Shown here: positions 47,171 to 56,400 of the stretch, one piece after another
Layout of the letters: the number at the start of each line of letters is the position of its first letter
How positions within the stretch are numbered: the first letter of the stretch is position 1
Source of the DNA: Streptomyces sp. Ru62
GTDB taxonomy: Bacteria > Actinomycetota > Actinomycetes > Streptomycetales > Streptomycetaceae
NCBI RefSeq assembly: GCF_002920615.1
Contig: NZ_PQSU01000002.1
Coordinates: forward strand, 1-64,000
Length of the DNA stretch: 64,000 nt
Direction: 5' to 3'
The notes under the pieces: generated by a model
What the model was told of the DNA's origin: nothing
Databases searched by the model: none
The model's input: only the letters and a program-made list of their open reading frames with translations
Translations under genes and position numbers: made by a program

Positions 47171-49378
47171 TCAGCGGCTCTCGGTGACGGGGACGGGGCC
47201 GGAAGGTTGCGGCACGGTGGCCAGCGGGGAGCGCGCGCAGGACGACGGGGCCGGGGTGCGGTCCGCCAGGGGCACCACCGTCGTCGGCTCCGTCTCGCCC
47301 AGCACCACCCGCCGCGCCACCCGCTCGGCGGCGTGCCCGTCGTCCCACGGGCAGAACCGCTCCCGGAACGCCGCCCGCAACTGCGCCGAGCGCGAGCCGC
47401 GCCAGTGCCCGGAGGCGAAGATGTCGATCAGCTCGTCCTCGCTGCGCGCCACCGCGCCCGGCGGGAACTCCCGCAGGTCGAAGTAGGCGCCACGGCACGC
47501 CTCGTACGCCGCCCAGTCCTCGGTGTGCACCACGATCGGCCGGTCCAGACCCGCGTAGTCGAACAGGACCGGCGCGTAGTCGGTCAGCAGTGCGTCCGAG
47601 GCGAGGCACAGCTCCGCCAGGTCCGGATGGCCGGAGACGTCGATGATCCGGGTGCCCCGGACGGGGACGGGGGTCCGGGCCAGGACCACGAAGCGCGGGC
47701 CGAGGCGGCGCACGATCCGCTCCAGGTCCAGCAGCGGGCGCTGGGTGCGCCGGTGGTCGCGGTGCGCGGGCGCGTACAGGACGGCGACCGCGCCCTCCGG
47801 GACGCCCAGCGACGCCCGCAGCCGGGCCACGTCCGCCTCGGTCGCCCGCTGCAGGACGTCGTTGCGGGGCAGCCCGTACTCCAGCGTGGTGTAACCGCCC
47901 GGCAGGACGCGCTCCCAGGTCAGGGTGGCGTGCCGGTTGCCGGACAGGACGTAGTCCCACTGGTCGACGTCCCGCAGCAGCTCCGCGAAGTCCAGGTCAC
48001 GGGCCGCCGCCGGGCGCTCCAGCAGGTCCAGGCCCGCGTGCCCGAGCGGGGTGCCTTCCAGGGCCCGCACGACGACCTGCCCCGGCCGCTTGCGCAGCCG
48101 CCGCTCGAAGCGGACGTCGCTGACCAGGTAGCGGGAGCGGGCCAGCGCCGTCCAGTAGGCGGCCGTGCCGGGCGTCAGCCGGCGTGGGCCCGGCGGCACC
48201 GCGCGCCCGGGCGGGGCGACCCACGCCGTGCGCAGCCGCGGGGCGTGCGCCCGGAACGCCTCCTCCAGCGCGGCCGGGTCGCCGTACCCCTCCCGGGCGG
48301 CGAACACCGCGCGGTCGGACCGCAGCGGCAGCCGCAGCTGGACGCCGTAGTGCAGCCGCAGTACGCCGGTGCGCAGGGCGCGGGCGAGCTTCAGTGCCGT
48401 CCTCAGCACGCGCCGGCGGACGGCAGCGGCCAGCCGGAGCGCCCGGAACGTGCGGTGCAGCCCGAAGCGGATCAGGCCGTGCCGCAGGCGCGGGCGCGCT
48501 CCCGGCACGCGGTGGCGGCGGTAGTGGGCGCGGGCCCGGCGCAGGAACTCGCCGTGGCTGCCGCGCGGCAGCCGGCCCCGCCGGGTGAACACCACGGCGA
48601 AGTGGTCGACCATCCGGCGGAACAACTCGGGCCGCCAGCGAGCGAGTTCGGGCCGCTCCTCGACGTACGCGAACACCCGGTCGTACTGCTCGAACAGGTC
48701 GAAGTGACTGCGACTGGTGGTGCCGAGGATGCTGCCCCGCCGGCGCTGCCGGTAGTGCACGCACACCCGGTCCAGGGTGGCGAGCGACTCGGCCGTCAGC
48801 AGCACCGGGAAGGTCCAGGGGGTGTCCTCGTAGTAGCCCGGCGGGAACGTGAAGCCGTGCCGGGCGACGAACTCCCGCCGGTACGCCTTGTTCCAGGCCA
48901 CCATCAGCACCCGCAGCAGCCCCGGCCGGTCCTCCAGCCGGAACGGCGCCGGGCCCTGCTCGCTGAGCTCGGCGGCGAGCTGGTTGCGCACCTGGCTGCC
49001 GTCCCAGTAGGTGCGCGCGTAGTCGAAGACGAGGACGTCCGGGTCGCCGGTCTCCTTCAGCCGGTCGGCCACCGCCCGCAGCGCGTCCGGGGTGAGCGTG
49101 TCGTCGCCGTCCAGGAACACCAGGTAGTCGCCGGTCGCCTCGGCGAGCCCCGCGTTCCGGGCCCCGCCCAGCCCCTGGTTCTCAGTCAGGTGGACGGGTT
49201 TCACCCGCGCGTCCCGCGCCGCGTACTCGTCGATGACCGCCCCGCAGGCGTCGGGTGAGCAGTCGTCCACGGCGATCAGTTCCAGATCGGGATACGACTG
49301 CGAGAGCACCGAGTCCAGGCACTCGGGAAGGTACGCCTGGACCTTGTACGCGGGGACAATGACACTGAACCTGGGCAA
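47171..49378 (-). CDS. GT2/TagF-like fusion with degenerate TagF motifs
   Basis: 735 residues. The start appears to be TTG (aligned with the MPRFS start of the paralogues), without a strong ribosome-binding site. The GT2 half is intact (FSVIVPAYKVQAYLPE, AVDDCSPDACG, VFLDGDDTLTPDAL). In the TagF-like half the HGTP motif reads ALEGTPLGHAG (about 439-449), the R-x-H motif reads LARTPVPV (about 566-573) and TDYSS reads TDYAPVLFDY (599-608). APAHRDH is kept. Both His motifs that I associate with TagF catalysis are therefore lost. It may act only as a GT2 enzyme, or the C-terminal half may be structural. Separated from the ABC importer by a strong terminator. Confidence 0.85.
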   Translation of the reverse strand: MPRFSVIVPAYKVQAYLPECLDSVLSQSYPDLELIAVDDCSPDACGAVIDEYAARDARVKPVHLTENQGLGGARNAGLAEATGDYLVFLDGDDTLTPDALRAVADRLKETGDPDVLVFDYARTYWDGSQVRNQLAAELSEQGPAPFRLEDRPGLLRVLMVAWNKAYRREFVARHGFTFPPGYYEDTPWTFPVLLTAESLATLDRVCVHYRQRRRGSILGTTSRSHFDLFEQYDRVFAYVEERPELARWRPELFRRMVDHFAVVFTRRGRLPRGSHGEFLRRARAHYRRHRVPGARPRLRHGLIRFGLHRTFRALRLAAAVRRRVLRTALKLARALRTGVLRLHYGVQLRLPLRSDRAVFAAREGYGDPAALEEAFRAHAPRLRTAWVAPPGRAVPPGPRRLTPGTAAYWTALARSRYLVSDVRFERRLRKRPGQVVVRALEGTPLGHAGLDLLERPAAARDLDFAELLRDVDQWDYVLSGNRHATLTWERVLPGGYTTLEYGLPRNDVLQRATEADVARLRASLGVPEGAVAVLYAPAHRDHRRTQRPLLDLERIVRRLGPRFVVLARTPVPVRGTRIIDVSGHPDLAELCLASDALLTDYAPVLFDYAGLDRPIVVHTEDWAAYEACRGAYFDLREFPPGAVARSEDELIDIFASGHWRGSRSAQLRAAFRERFCPWDDGHAAERVARRVVLGETEPTTVVPLADRTPAPSSCARSPLATVPQPSGPVPVTESR

Positions 49379-49483
49379 GGGACATCCATGGGTCGGTCGG
49401 CGCGGGCGTTCTGCCCGGGAACGGCCGATGGAGTGAATTGGTTACGGTCCACTGCGGCATTCGGGCTACATCCGGCGAACGCG

Positions 49484-49513
49484 ACGGGGCGGGCCGCCGG
49501 CGGCCCGCCCCGT
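49484..49513 (-). terminator. perfect palindromic terminator after the sugar importer operon
   Basis: ACGGGGCGGGCCGCC is followed directly by its reverse complement: a 15-base-pair stem with only a minimal loop, 23 bases after the permease stop. Confidence 0.8.
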
Positions 49514-49536
49514 GCCGGATCGCTCCTCCTCCGCCG

Positions 49537-50445
49537 CTACTTGACCGCGCCCGCCATCACCCCGGACACGAACTGCCGCTGGAACGCGAAGAACACGGCC
49601 AGCGGGATCACCATGGAGATGAACGCGCCGGGCGCCAGCACGTCGATGTTGTTGCCGAACTGCCGTACCTGCGTCTGCAACGCCACCGTGATCGGCTGGG
49701 TGCCCGACTTGGTGAACACCAGCGCCACCAGCATGTCGTTCCACACCCACAGGAACTGGAAGATGCCGAGGCTCGCGATGGCCGGCCCGCCGAGCGGCAT
49801 CACCACCCGTGCGAACAGCCGGAGTTCACCGGCGCCGTCCAGCCGGGCCGCCTCCAGCAGTTCGCGCGGTATCTCCGCGAAGAAGTTCCGCAGCAGGAAC
49901 ACCGCGAACGGCAGACCGAAGCCGGTGTGGAACAGGATCACCCCGAGGATCGTCCCGAACAGCCCGATCTTGCCGAAGAGTTCGGCGATCGGGATCAGCG
50001 CCACCTGCACGGGCACCACCAGCAGGCTCACCACGCCCAGGAACCACCAGTCCCGGCCCGGGAACTCCATCCACGCGAACGCGTACCCGGCCAGCGCCCC
50101 GACCACCACGACCAGGACGGTCGCCGGAACCGTGATCAGCACCGTGTTCACCAGGGAGTCGGTGATGTCGGAGTTCTCCAGCAGCTTCTGGTAACTGTCC
50201 ACGGTGAGCTGGGACGGCTCGGTGAACACCGTCCACCAGCCGCTCGCGCTCATGTCCTGCGGGGTGCGCAGCGAGGAGACGAGCAGGCCGATGGTCGGCA
50301 CCAGCCAGAACAGGCCCACCAGGATCAGGACCACCCGGACCAGTCCGCCGCTCAGCCGCTCCGTGATCCGGGACGCGACCGACCGCCTGGCCTTCACCGT
50401 CCCCACCGGGTCGGCCTTCCCGATGCTTCCGGCGGTCGCCGTCAT
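49537..50445 (-). CDS. carbohydrate ABC transporter permease (MalG-like)
   Basis: 302 residues with six membrane segments. The EAA loop is FFAEIPRELLEAARLDGAGEL with the Gly-containing binding site for the ATPase. The family hallmark LGVVSLLVVPVQVALIPI and the C-terminal AFFAFQRQFVSGVMAGAVK match MalG-type permeases of the CUT1 family. The ATG overlaps the stop of the upstream permease by four bases. No ATPase gene is present; Streptomyces CUT1 importers commonly share the MsiK ATPase encoded elsewhere. Confidence 0.92.
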   Translation of the reverse strand: MTATAGSIGKADPVGTVKARRSVASRITERLSGGLVRVVLILVGLFWLVPTIGLLVSSLRTPQDMSASGWWTVFTEPSQLTVDSYQKLLENSDITDSLVNTVLITVPATVLVVVVGALAGYAFAWMEFPGRDWWFLGVVSLLVVPVQVALIPIAELFGKIGLFGTILGVILFHTGFGLPFAVFLLRNFFAEIPRELLEAARLDGAGELRLFARVVMPLGGPAIASLGIFQFLWVWNDMLVALVFTKSGTQPITVALQTQVRQFGNNIDVLAPGAFISMVIPLAVFFAFQRQFVSGVMAGAVK

Positions 50446-51785
50446 CGCCGCACCTCCCGCCTGAGCCGACGAATGTTGAACAGCATCACCGGGATCACCA
50501 GCAGCAGCAGGAACACCGAGATCGCGCTCGCGATGCCCGGCCGGCCCTCCGCGAAGCCCTTGCGGTACAGCTCCAGCGCCAGCACGTTCGCATCGTCCTG
50601 GGAGGAGCCCGGCGCGATGATGAACACCAGGTCGAACACCTTCAGCACGTTGATCATCAGCGTGACGACGACGACCGCCAGCACCGGTGCCAGCAAGGGC
50701 ACGGTGACCTTGCGGAACACCTGCCACTCGGTGGCGCCGTCCACCCGTGCCGCCTCCAGCAGCTCCCGGGGCACGCCCGCGAGCCCGGCCGCGATCAGCA
50801 CCATCGCGAAGCCCGCCCACATCCACACGTACGATCCGATGATCGCCGGGGTGACCAGCGACGGGCCGAGCCAGTCGACCCCGTTGTACGGCTCCCTGAA
50901 GTTGCTCGCCGGCAGCCGGAGCAGGGCCCCGTCGGCCGCCGCGGGCAGGGCGAAGGTACCGTCGCCGGACGCCTTCGTCGAGGCGACCACCTTGCCGTCC
51001 TTCACCGCCTCGATCCGCATCCCGGCATAGCCCACCTCGGACGGGTCGGGCGCGCCGAGCTTCCCGACGCCCTTGCCGCGGGTGAAGTCCTGCCAGGTGG
51101 TACCGGTGACCTTCCCCGGTTCCGGCCGCGCGGCGGCGGCCTTCTTCGCGTCGTCCGGCAACTGGTCCGGGGCGACACCGACGAGCGGCAGGGCGACCGG
51201 CTGCCCGGCGCGCACGGCGGCCCTGGTGACGAAGCCCCCGCCCTGGGCCACGAGCGGCGACTCGCGGCCCGGGTGCGCCTTCGGGAACGCCGACGACTGC
51301 GCGAACGTGTCGTGCACGCCGACCCACACCGCGTTCGCGACGCCCTTGTCCGGGTCCTGGTCGTACACCAGCCGGAAGATGATCCCGGCGGCCAGCATCG
51401 AGATCGCCATCGGCATGAAGACGACCAGCTTGAACGCCGTTCCCCAGCGCACCCGTTCGGTCAGCACCGCGAAGACCAGACCGAGCGCGGTGGAGACCGT
51501 CGGCGCGAACACCACCCACAGGACGTTGTTCTTCAGCGCGGTGCGGATGCCGTCGTCGGTGAAGAGGGCCTCGTAGTTGTCGAAGCCGGCGAAGCCGTCA
51601 CCGGAGGCGTTGTAGAAACTGCGGACGAGCGAGTACCCGATCGGGTAGACCACGAGCGCGCCCAGCAGCACCAGCGCGGGCAGCAGGAACAGCACCGCCA
51701 CGGTCCTGCGGGTGCCGGTCACGCTCTTGCGACTGCGGGGCGCGGCGGGGCCCGGTGGGGCCCCGGCCGCCGCTGCCGACGCCAT
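50442..51785 (-). CDS. carbohydrate ABC transporter permease (MalF-like) with extracytoplasmic insert
   Basis: 447 residues, about 130 longer than a usual CUT1 permease. The core has VAVLFLLPALVLLGALVVYP near the N-terminus and the EAA loop LAGVPRELLEAARVDGATEW near 330. The extra length lies between membrane segments at about residues 150-290. It contains a beta-rich section (GYAGMRIEAVKDGKVVASTK, SGDGTFALPAA) resembling carboxypeptidase-regulatory or similar Ig-like folds. By analogy with the E. coli MalF P2 domain it could contact the binding protein, but it is not obviously homologous. Operon with the MalG-like permease and the binding protein. Confidence 0.88.
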   Translation of the reverse strand: MASAAAAGAPPGPAAPRSRKSVTGTRRTVAVLFLLPALVLLGALVVYPIGYSLVRSFYNASGDGFAGFDNYEALFTDDGIRTALKNNVLWVVFAPTVSTALGLVFAVLTERVRWGTAFKLVVFMPMAISMLAAGIIFRLVYDQDPDKGVANAVWVGVHDTFAQSSAFPKAHPGRESPLVAQGGGFVTRAAVRAGQPVALPLVGVAPDQLPDDAKKAAAARPEPGKVTGTTWQDFTRGKGVGKLGAPDPSEVGYAGMRIEAVKDGKVVASTKASGDGTFALPAAADGALLRLPASNFREPYNGVDWLGPSLVTPAIIGSYVWMWAGFAMVLIAAGLAGVPRELLEAARVDGATEWQVFRKVTVPLLAPVLAVVVVTLMINVLKVFDLVFIIAPGSSQDDANVLALELYRKGFAEGRPGIASAISVFLLLLVIPVMLFNIRRLRREVRR

Positions 51786-51792
51786 GACCGGA

Positions 51793-53175
51793 TCAGCCCC
51801 CGTTCCCGTACGCCGCCGCCGCGTCCTTCTCCAGCTTCGCCTGGGCGCCCGCGACGTCCGCGGGGTTCTTCAGGAAGTCCTGGAGGTCCTTCCACTCGCC
51901 CTTGCCGGGCGTGCCGCCGAAGGCCTGCGGGGCCTGGTCGGACATGTCGAAGCGGAAGTCGTCACCGGACGCGATCAGCGCCTTGGCGATCTTCTGCTGC
52001 ACCGGGTTCGGGTACGCGGAGATCGGCACGTTCTTGTTCGGCGAGAGGTACCCGCCGAGCTTCGCCTGGATCGTGGCCGCGTCCGGGGAGGCGAGAAAGG
52101 TGGCGAGGGCCTGTGCCGCCTTGGAGTCCTTCAGGATCACCGCCGCGTCACCGCCGGAGACCACCGGCGCCGACTGCCCGACCGCCGGGAACGGGAACAC
52201 CTTCGCGTCCGTGCCCACCTTCGCCTTGGTCTCCCCGATGTTCACCTGCACGAAGTCGCCCTCGTAGACCATCGCGGACTTCGGCTGGTCGCCGCCGGTG
52301 AAGGTCTGGGTGACCGACTGCGGGAACTCCGTCTGGAGCGCGCCCTTCTGGCCACCGGCCAGGTAGTCCTTCTTGCCCCAGAGCTCGGCGAGGGTGGTCA
52401 GCGCCTGCTTCACCGACGGATCGGTCCACTTGATCTTGTGCTGGGCGAGCTGGTCGTACTTCTCCGGCCCCGCCTGCGACAGGTACACGTTCTCGAACCA
52501 GTCCGTCAGCGGCCAGCCGTCCGCGCCGGCCACCGAGAACGGGGTGACACCCGAGTCGTACACGGCCCGCGTGGCGGTCAGCAGGTCCTTCCAGGTCTTC
52601 GGCTCCTGGGCGCCGGCGTTCTCGAAGGCCTTGGCGTTGTACCAGATCAGCGACTTGTTGGCGGCCTTGTAGTACACGCCGTACTGCTTGCCGCCGACCT
52701 TGCCGATGTCCTGCCAGCCCTGCGAGTAGTTCTTCGCCAGCTCCTGCTGCGCCTCGGCGCCGAGCGGCTTGGCCCAGCCCTTGTCGACGGCCTGCTTGAT
52801 GGCGCCGGGCTGCGGCAGCAGCGCCACGTCCGGCGGCTGGCCACCCGCGATCTTCGAACCGAGGAAGTTGATGATCGGGTCCTGCGCGGGCACGAAGGTG
52901 ACCTTGGCACCGGTCCGCTTCTCGAACTCGGCGAGGACCTTCTTGAAGTTGGCCTGCTCCCCGCCGGTCCAGACGGCGGCCACCTCCAGATGGGCGCCGT
53001 TCAGCTTCGGCAACGTGACGGTGGAGCCGGCGGCGGCCCCGCTGCTCTTGTCCCCGTTGTCCTTCTTGTCGTCGTCACTGCCGGAGCAGGCGGAGAGCGC
53101 GAGCGCTCCCGTGAGCAGTGCGGCGAGTGTGGTGACGGCCCTGTGTGTCCGGAACGTGCTGCTCTTGCTGTGCAT
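51793..53175 (-). CDS. extracellular carbohydrate-binding lipoprotein of an ABC importer
   Basis: 460 residues. The signal peptide has the lipobox ALSAC, so the mature protein is anchored on the outer membrane face. The body is a type 1 extracellular solute-binding protein: FKKVLAEFEKRTGAKVTF, IAGGQPPDVALLPQPG, YYKAANKSLIWYNAKAFE, and a conserved AAVILKDSKAAQALATFLASP. Its partners are the two permeases downstream. The sugar is not identifiable; from memory the closest family is the alpha-glucoside (AglE-like) type. Direct repeats CGTTCAAC lie 24 bases upstream of the ATG and may be part of an operator. Confidence 0.9.
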   Translation of the reverse strand: MHSKSSTFRTHRAVTTLAALLTGALALSACSGSDDDKKDNGDKSSGAAAGSTVTLPKLNGAHLEVAAVWTGGEQANFKKVLAEFEKRTGAKVTFVPAQDPIINFLGSKIAGGQPPDVALLPQPGAIKQAVDKGWAKPLGAEAQQELAKNYSQGWQDIGKVGGKQYGVYYKAANKSLIWYNAKAFENAGAQEPKTWKDLLTATRAVYDSGVTPFSVAGADGWPLTDWFENVYLSQAGPEKYDQLAQHKIKWTDPSVKQALTTLAELWGKKDYLAGGQKGALQTEFPQSVTQTFTGGDQPKSAMVYEGDFVQVNIGETKAKVGTDAKVFPFPAVGQSAPVVSGGDAAVILKDSKAAQALATFLASPDAATIQAKLGGYLSPNKNVPISAYPNPVQQKIAKALIASGDDFRFDMSDQAPQAFGGTPGKGEWKDLQDFLKNPADVAGAQAKLEKDAAAAYGNGG

Positions 53176-53198
53176 CACTTCCCCGTTCGTCGTTCTCC

Positions 53199-53216
53199 GT
53201 TGAACGCTGTTGAACG
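53199..53216 (-). promoter_or_regulatory. direct repeat CGTTCAAC x2, possible operator of the sugar importer
   Basis: CGTTCAAC-AG-CGTTCAAC on the coding strand, one helical turn apart, 24 bases before the start of the binding-protein gene. No regulator gene is adjacent. Confidence 0.45.
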
Positions 53217-53432
53217 TCAGAACTCTGTCCCGTGCGGTCCGGTGTACGCCGGGCCGCGACGGGTGGGCAAGAGCGCCTGCGGTGTCCACCGGCTCATCGT
53301 GACCGGCTCGTGACCAGGGCCGCATGCCCGCGGATTTCCGACGGCGCGGGGGCCGGGCGGGTTCGCCGGTGTAGCGACCGGGCGGCTGCCGGTGAAGGGA
53401 CCGGGTTCGCCTGGAGGGGTGACGGGGGTCCG

Positions 53433-56400
53433 TCAGAGAAGGGAGGGCACCTCCGCCGCCGCGACCTCACGGGCCGCCCGCTCCACCGCGCTCGCCAGCA
53501 GCGCCAGGTCGGTCGGGCCGTTGCCCAGCTCCCGCACGGGCCGGCGGGCCGGCGGGTCGCCCATGCGCTCCCAGTCCAGCGGGACGACCGTGGGCCGCTG
53601 GGTCGCGGTCCGCGGGATACGGCCCGTCACCCGGCCGCCCTGGAAACCGGTGGCCCGCCCGTCCGCGTACACCAGCGTGCCCCGGCCCGGCGCCGGCTGG
53701 TCCGGTCCCGGCTGCGGGGCGTCCAGCGTGACCCGCAGCGCGGCCCGGCGCGCCGGCTCGGACTCCGCCGTACGGCCGCCGGTCCCGGCCGCCGCCACCA
53801 GCTGGACACCGAGCCGCTCGCCCTCCCGGGCCACCGCCTCCAGCGCCCGTATCACCGAACCGGCGGCGGGCCGGCCCGGCGAGCCGAGCGCCGGGGAGAC
53901 CAGTGCGTCCAGGTCGTCCACGACCACCACCAGCCGGGGCAACGGCGAGACGGCCGCGGCCCGCTGCCGGGCGGCTGCGCCCGGCCGCAGCCGGAGGGTG
54001 GAACTGGGGGGCGTCTCGATGTCACCGGAGGAGGGCGCGGCACCGGGGTGGGGCGTGCGCTGCGCGACCAGCCGGCCGGAGACCTCCTGTCCGGCGTGCC
54101 ACTGGGCGAAGTCGGTCCGGCCCAGCAGCTCCGCCCGGCGCTTGAGCTCGGCGGCCAGCGACTGCGCGAACTCCCGCATCCGCACGGGGTCGTTGGCGAT
54201 GAGGTGCGTGGTCACATGCGGTATGTCCGTGCACACGCGCAGGCCCTCACCGCGGCCGGCGCCCGCGCCGACCCCGTCCCGGCCGTCGAGCAGGACCATG
54301 GCCAGCCGGTCCGGCCGCTCGGCGGCGGCCAGCGAGGCGACCACGGCCCGCAGCAGCTCGGTACGGCCACTCCCGGCCGGCCCCTCGATCAGCAGATGCG
54401 GCCCGTCGGCCACGAGGTCGACGGTGACCGGGCCGCGCGGCCCGGCACCCAGCACCGCGCGGGCCCGGCCGCCCAGCGACCGGGTGTCGTCGGCCGCGTC
54501 GGCCCAGCGGGCCATCAGTGACGCCGGGGTGGCCCGGGCCAGCCCCAACTCGTCCAGCAGCCGGGCCGACCGGGGCAGCGGCGTGGCCACGCGCGCGTGG
54601 TGCTCGCCGGAGGGGCCGTCCGGGCGCAGCGGTGCGAGTGCCCGCGCGAACCGCTCCGCCCAGGCGGCGGAGACGGCGTCGACGGTGGCGGGCGAACCGG
54701 GGCCGACGGGACCGCCCGGCGCGACCCGCGTCAGCCGCAGCGTGGCGGCGACGTCTCCGCCGAGCAGCGCCACGGCACCGCAGTGCCGGAACGTCGGCGT
54801 CACCGCGCAGGCGGCCTCGTACGTCTCCGTCACCGGGGAGGCGGGCGACGCGGCCGGGGTCTCGGCGAGACACACCACGTGGACCCCGGCCCGGGGCCCG
54901 GCCACCGCCAGCCGCGCGAGCGCGTCCCGCAGCGCGGCCCCGCCCGGGTCCCCGTCGACGACGACAACGGTGAACGGTCCCCCGAAGCCGCCACCGGCAC
55001 CGGGGGCTTCCCTGGCCCAGGAGGGGCGGCGGGCGGGGGGCTCGGTGGGAGAGGGGGCGGCGGCCGGGGCGGGCGCGCCGGGGTCGGTGGGGCGCACCGC
55101 GTGTCCCGGGCCACCGTAGGTCCCATATGTCCCGTAGGTGCCGGCGTAGGTCCCGTGGGAGGCGTCCGGTCCGTGGCGGGCGTCGGTGCCGGCCGGGCCC
55201 GGGACGCTCGGGGCGCCGGAGGTCGCGGCCGGCCCCTGGGTGCTCGTCGCCCCCGCCGTGGGAGTTGCGTCGCGCCCGGGCGTGGGGTGGGCCGTCGTGC
55301 GGCCCGTCGCCGCGTGGTCCTCCACCCGGCGCAGCAGTTCCTCCGTGCGGGCCGCCGCCTGTTCACGGTCGTAGGCCAGCAGCAGCCGGCAGTCCTGGCC
55401 GTGGCCCGGCCGGACGTGCGGGAGCCAGCCCAGCCAGGCCCACTCGGCCGTACGGTCCGCCACCGGCCGTGAGTGGTCCGCGCTGATCAGCACGATCTCC
55501 AGCAGGTCGGGGGAGTGCAGCGCGGCGAGCTGGGCCAGCACCGCGCGGGCCAGCCCGGACAGCCGGGGGCGCGGACCGGCCAGGCCCAGCGCGCCCGCCT
55601 CCCGCAGCGCGGCCGTCACCGGCACCGCCGGCAGCAGGCCCGAGCCGTCCGGCGTGGTCCGGTCGGCCGTGCCGAGCCGTACGGTCAGCGCCTCGGGATG
55701 TTCCGGCCCGCGCTCCCACAGCCGGGGCCCGGGGCCTAGCGCGGTGAGCAGCAGGGCGGCCGGGTCCGGCCAGGTCTCGGGCTGCTGTGACACATCGGCC
55801 GCCGGGGCGCCGCCGGCGGGGGCGGCCGTGCCGTCGTACTCCTCCGGACCGGCCGGCTGCTCCCCGCGTCCGCCGGCCAGCCGACGCGCCCAGGCGCCGA
55901 GCCCGCGCCGCCGGACGCCCGGCGGGAGGTCGGTGCCCCTGAGCGGAGTCCCCTTGCGCCCGCGCGCCCGCGCGTCCTCGTCACCGGTCCCGGCGACACC
56001 GAAGCGGCCCGCGTGCGTGTCCGCACCGGACGCCGCGCCCGGCGCACCGGCGGAGCCACCGGCAGGGCTCTCCACGCTCGGCGCGCCGGCCTGCCCCGGC
56101 ACCACGGGCGACGGCCCACGCCGGTGCTCCTGGGCCCCCGCGTCCCAGCCGGCGGAGCCATGGGGGTCGTAGGCATGCTGAGCACCGCCGGAGGACCCCC
56201 ACTCACCGGCCCGCCCACTGACGTGAGGCGCCCCGGAGTCGGGGGAGTACCCCGCACCCCCCGCCGCGGCCCCTGCCCCGCCGTACCCACCGCCGGGGCC
56301 GGGCCCACTCCCCTCAGCGGGACGCGTGATGCCCGTGCCGGAAGCCGTTTCCGGCCCGCCGGCCCACCCCGCACCCGCCGCAGGAGACCGCCCGTCCCCG

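Noticed and set aside
42855..47486. A 1543-codon plus-strand open frame over the TagF-like genes
   Set aside because: It is antisense to three intact paralogues and has only Arg/Gly/Val-rich sequence.
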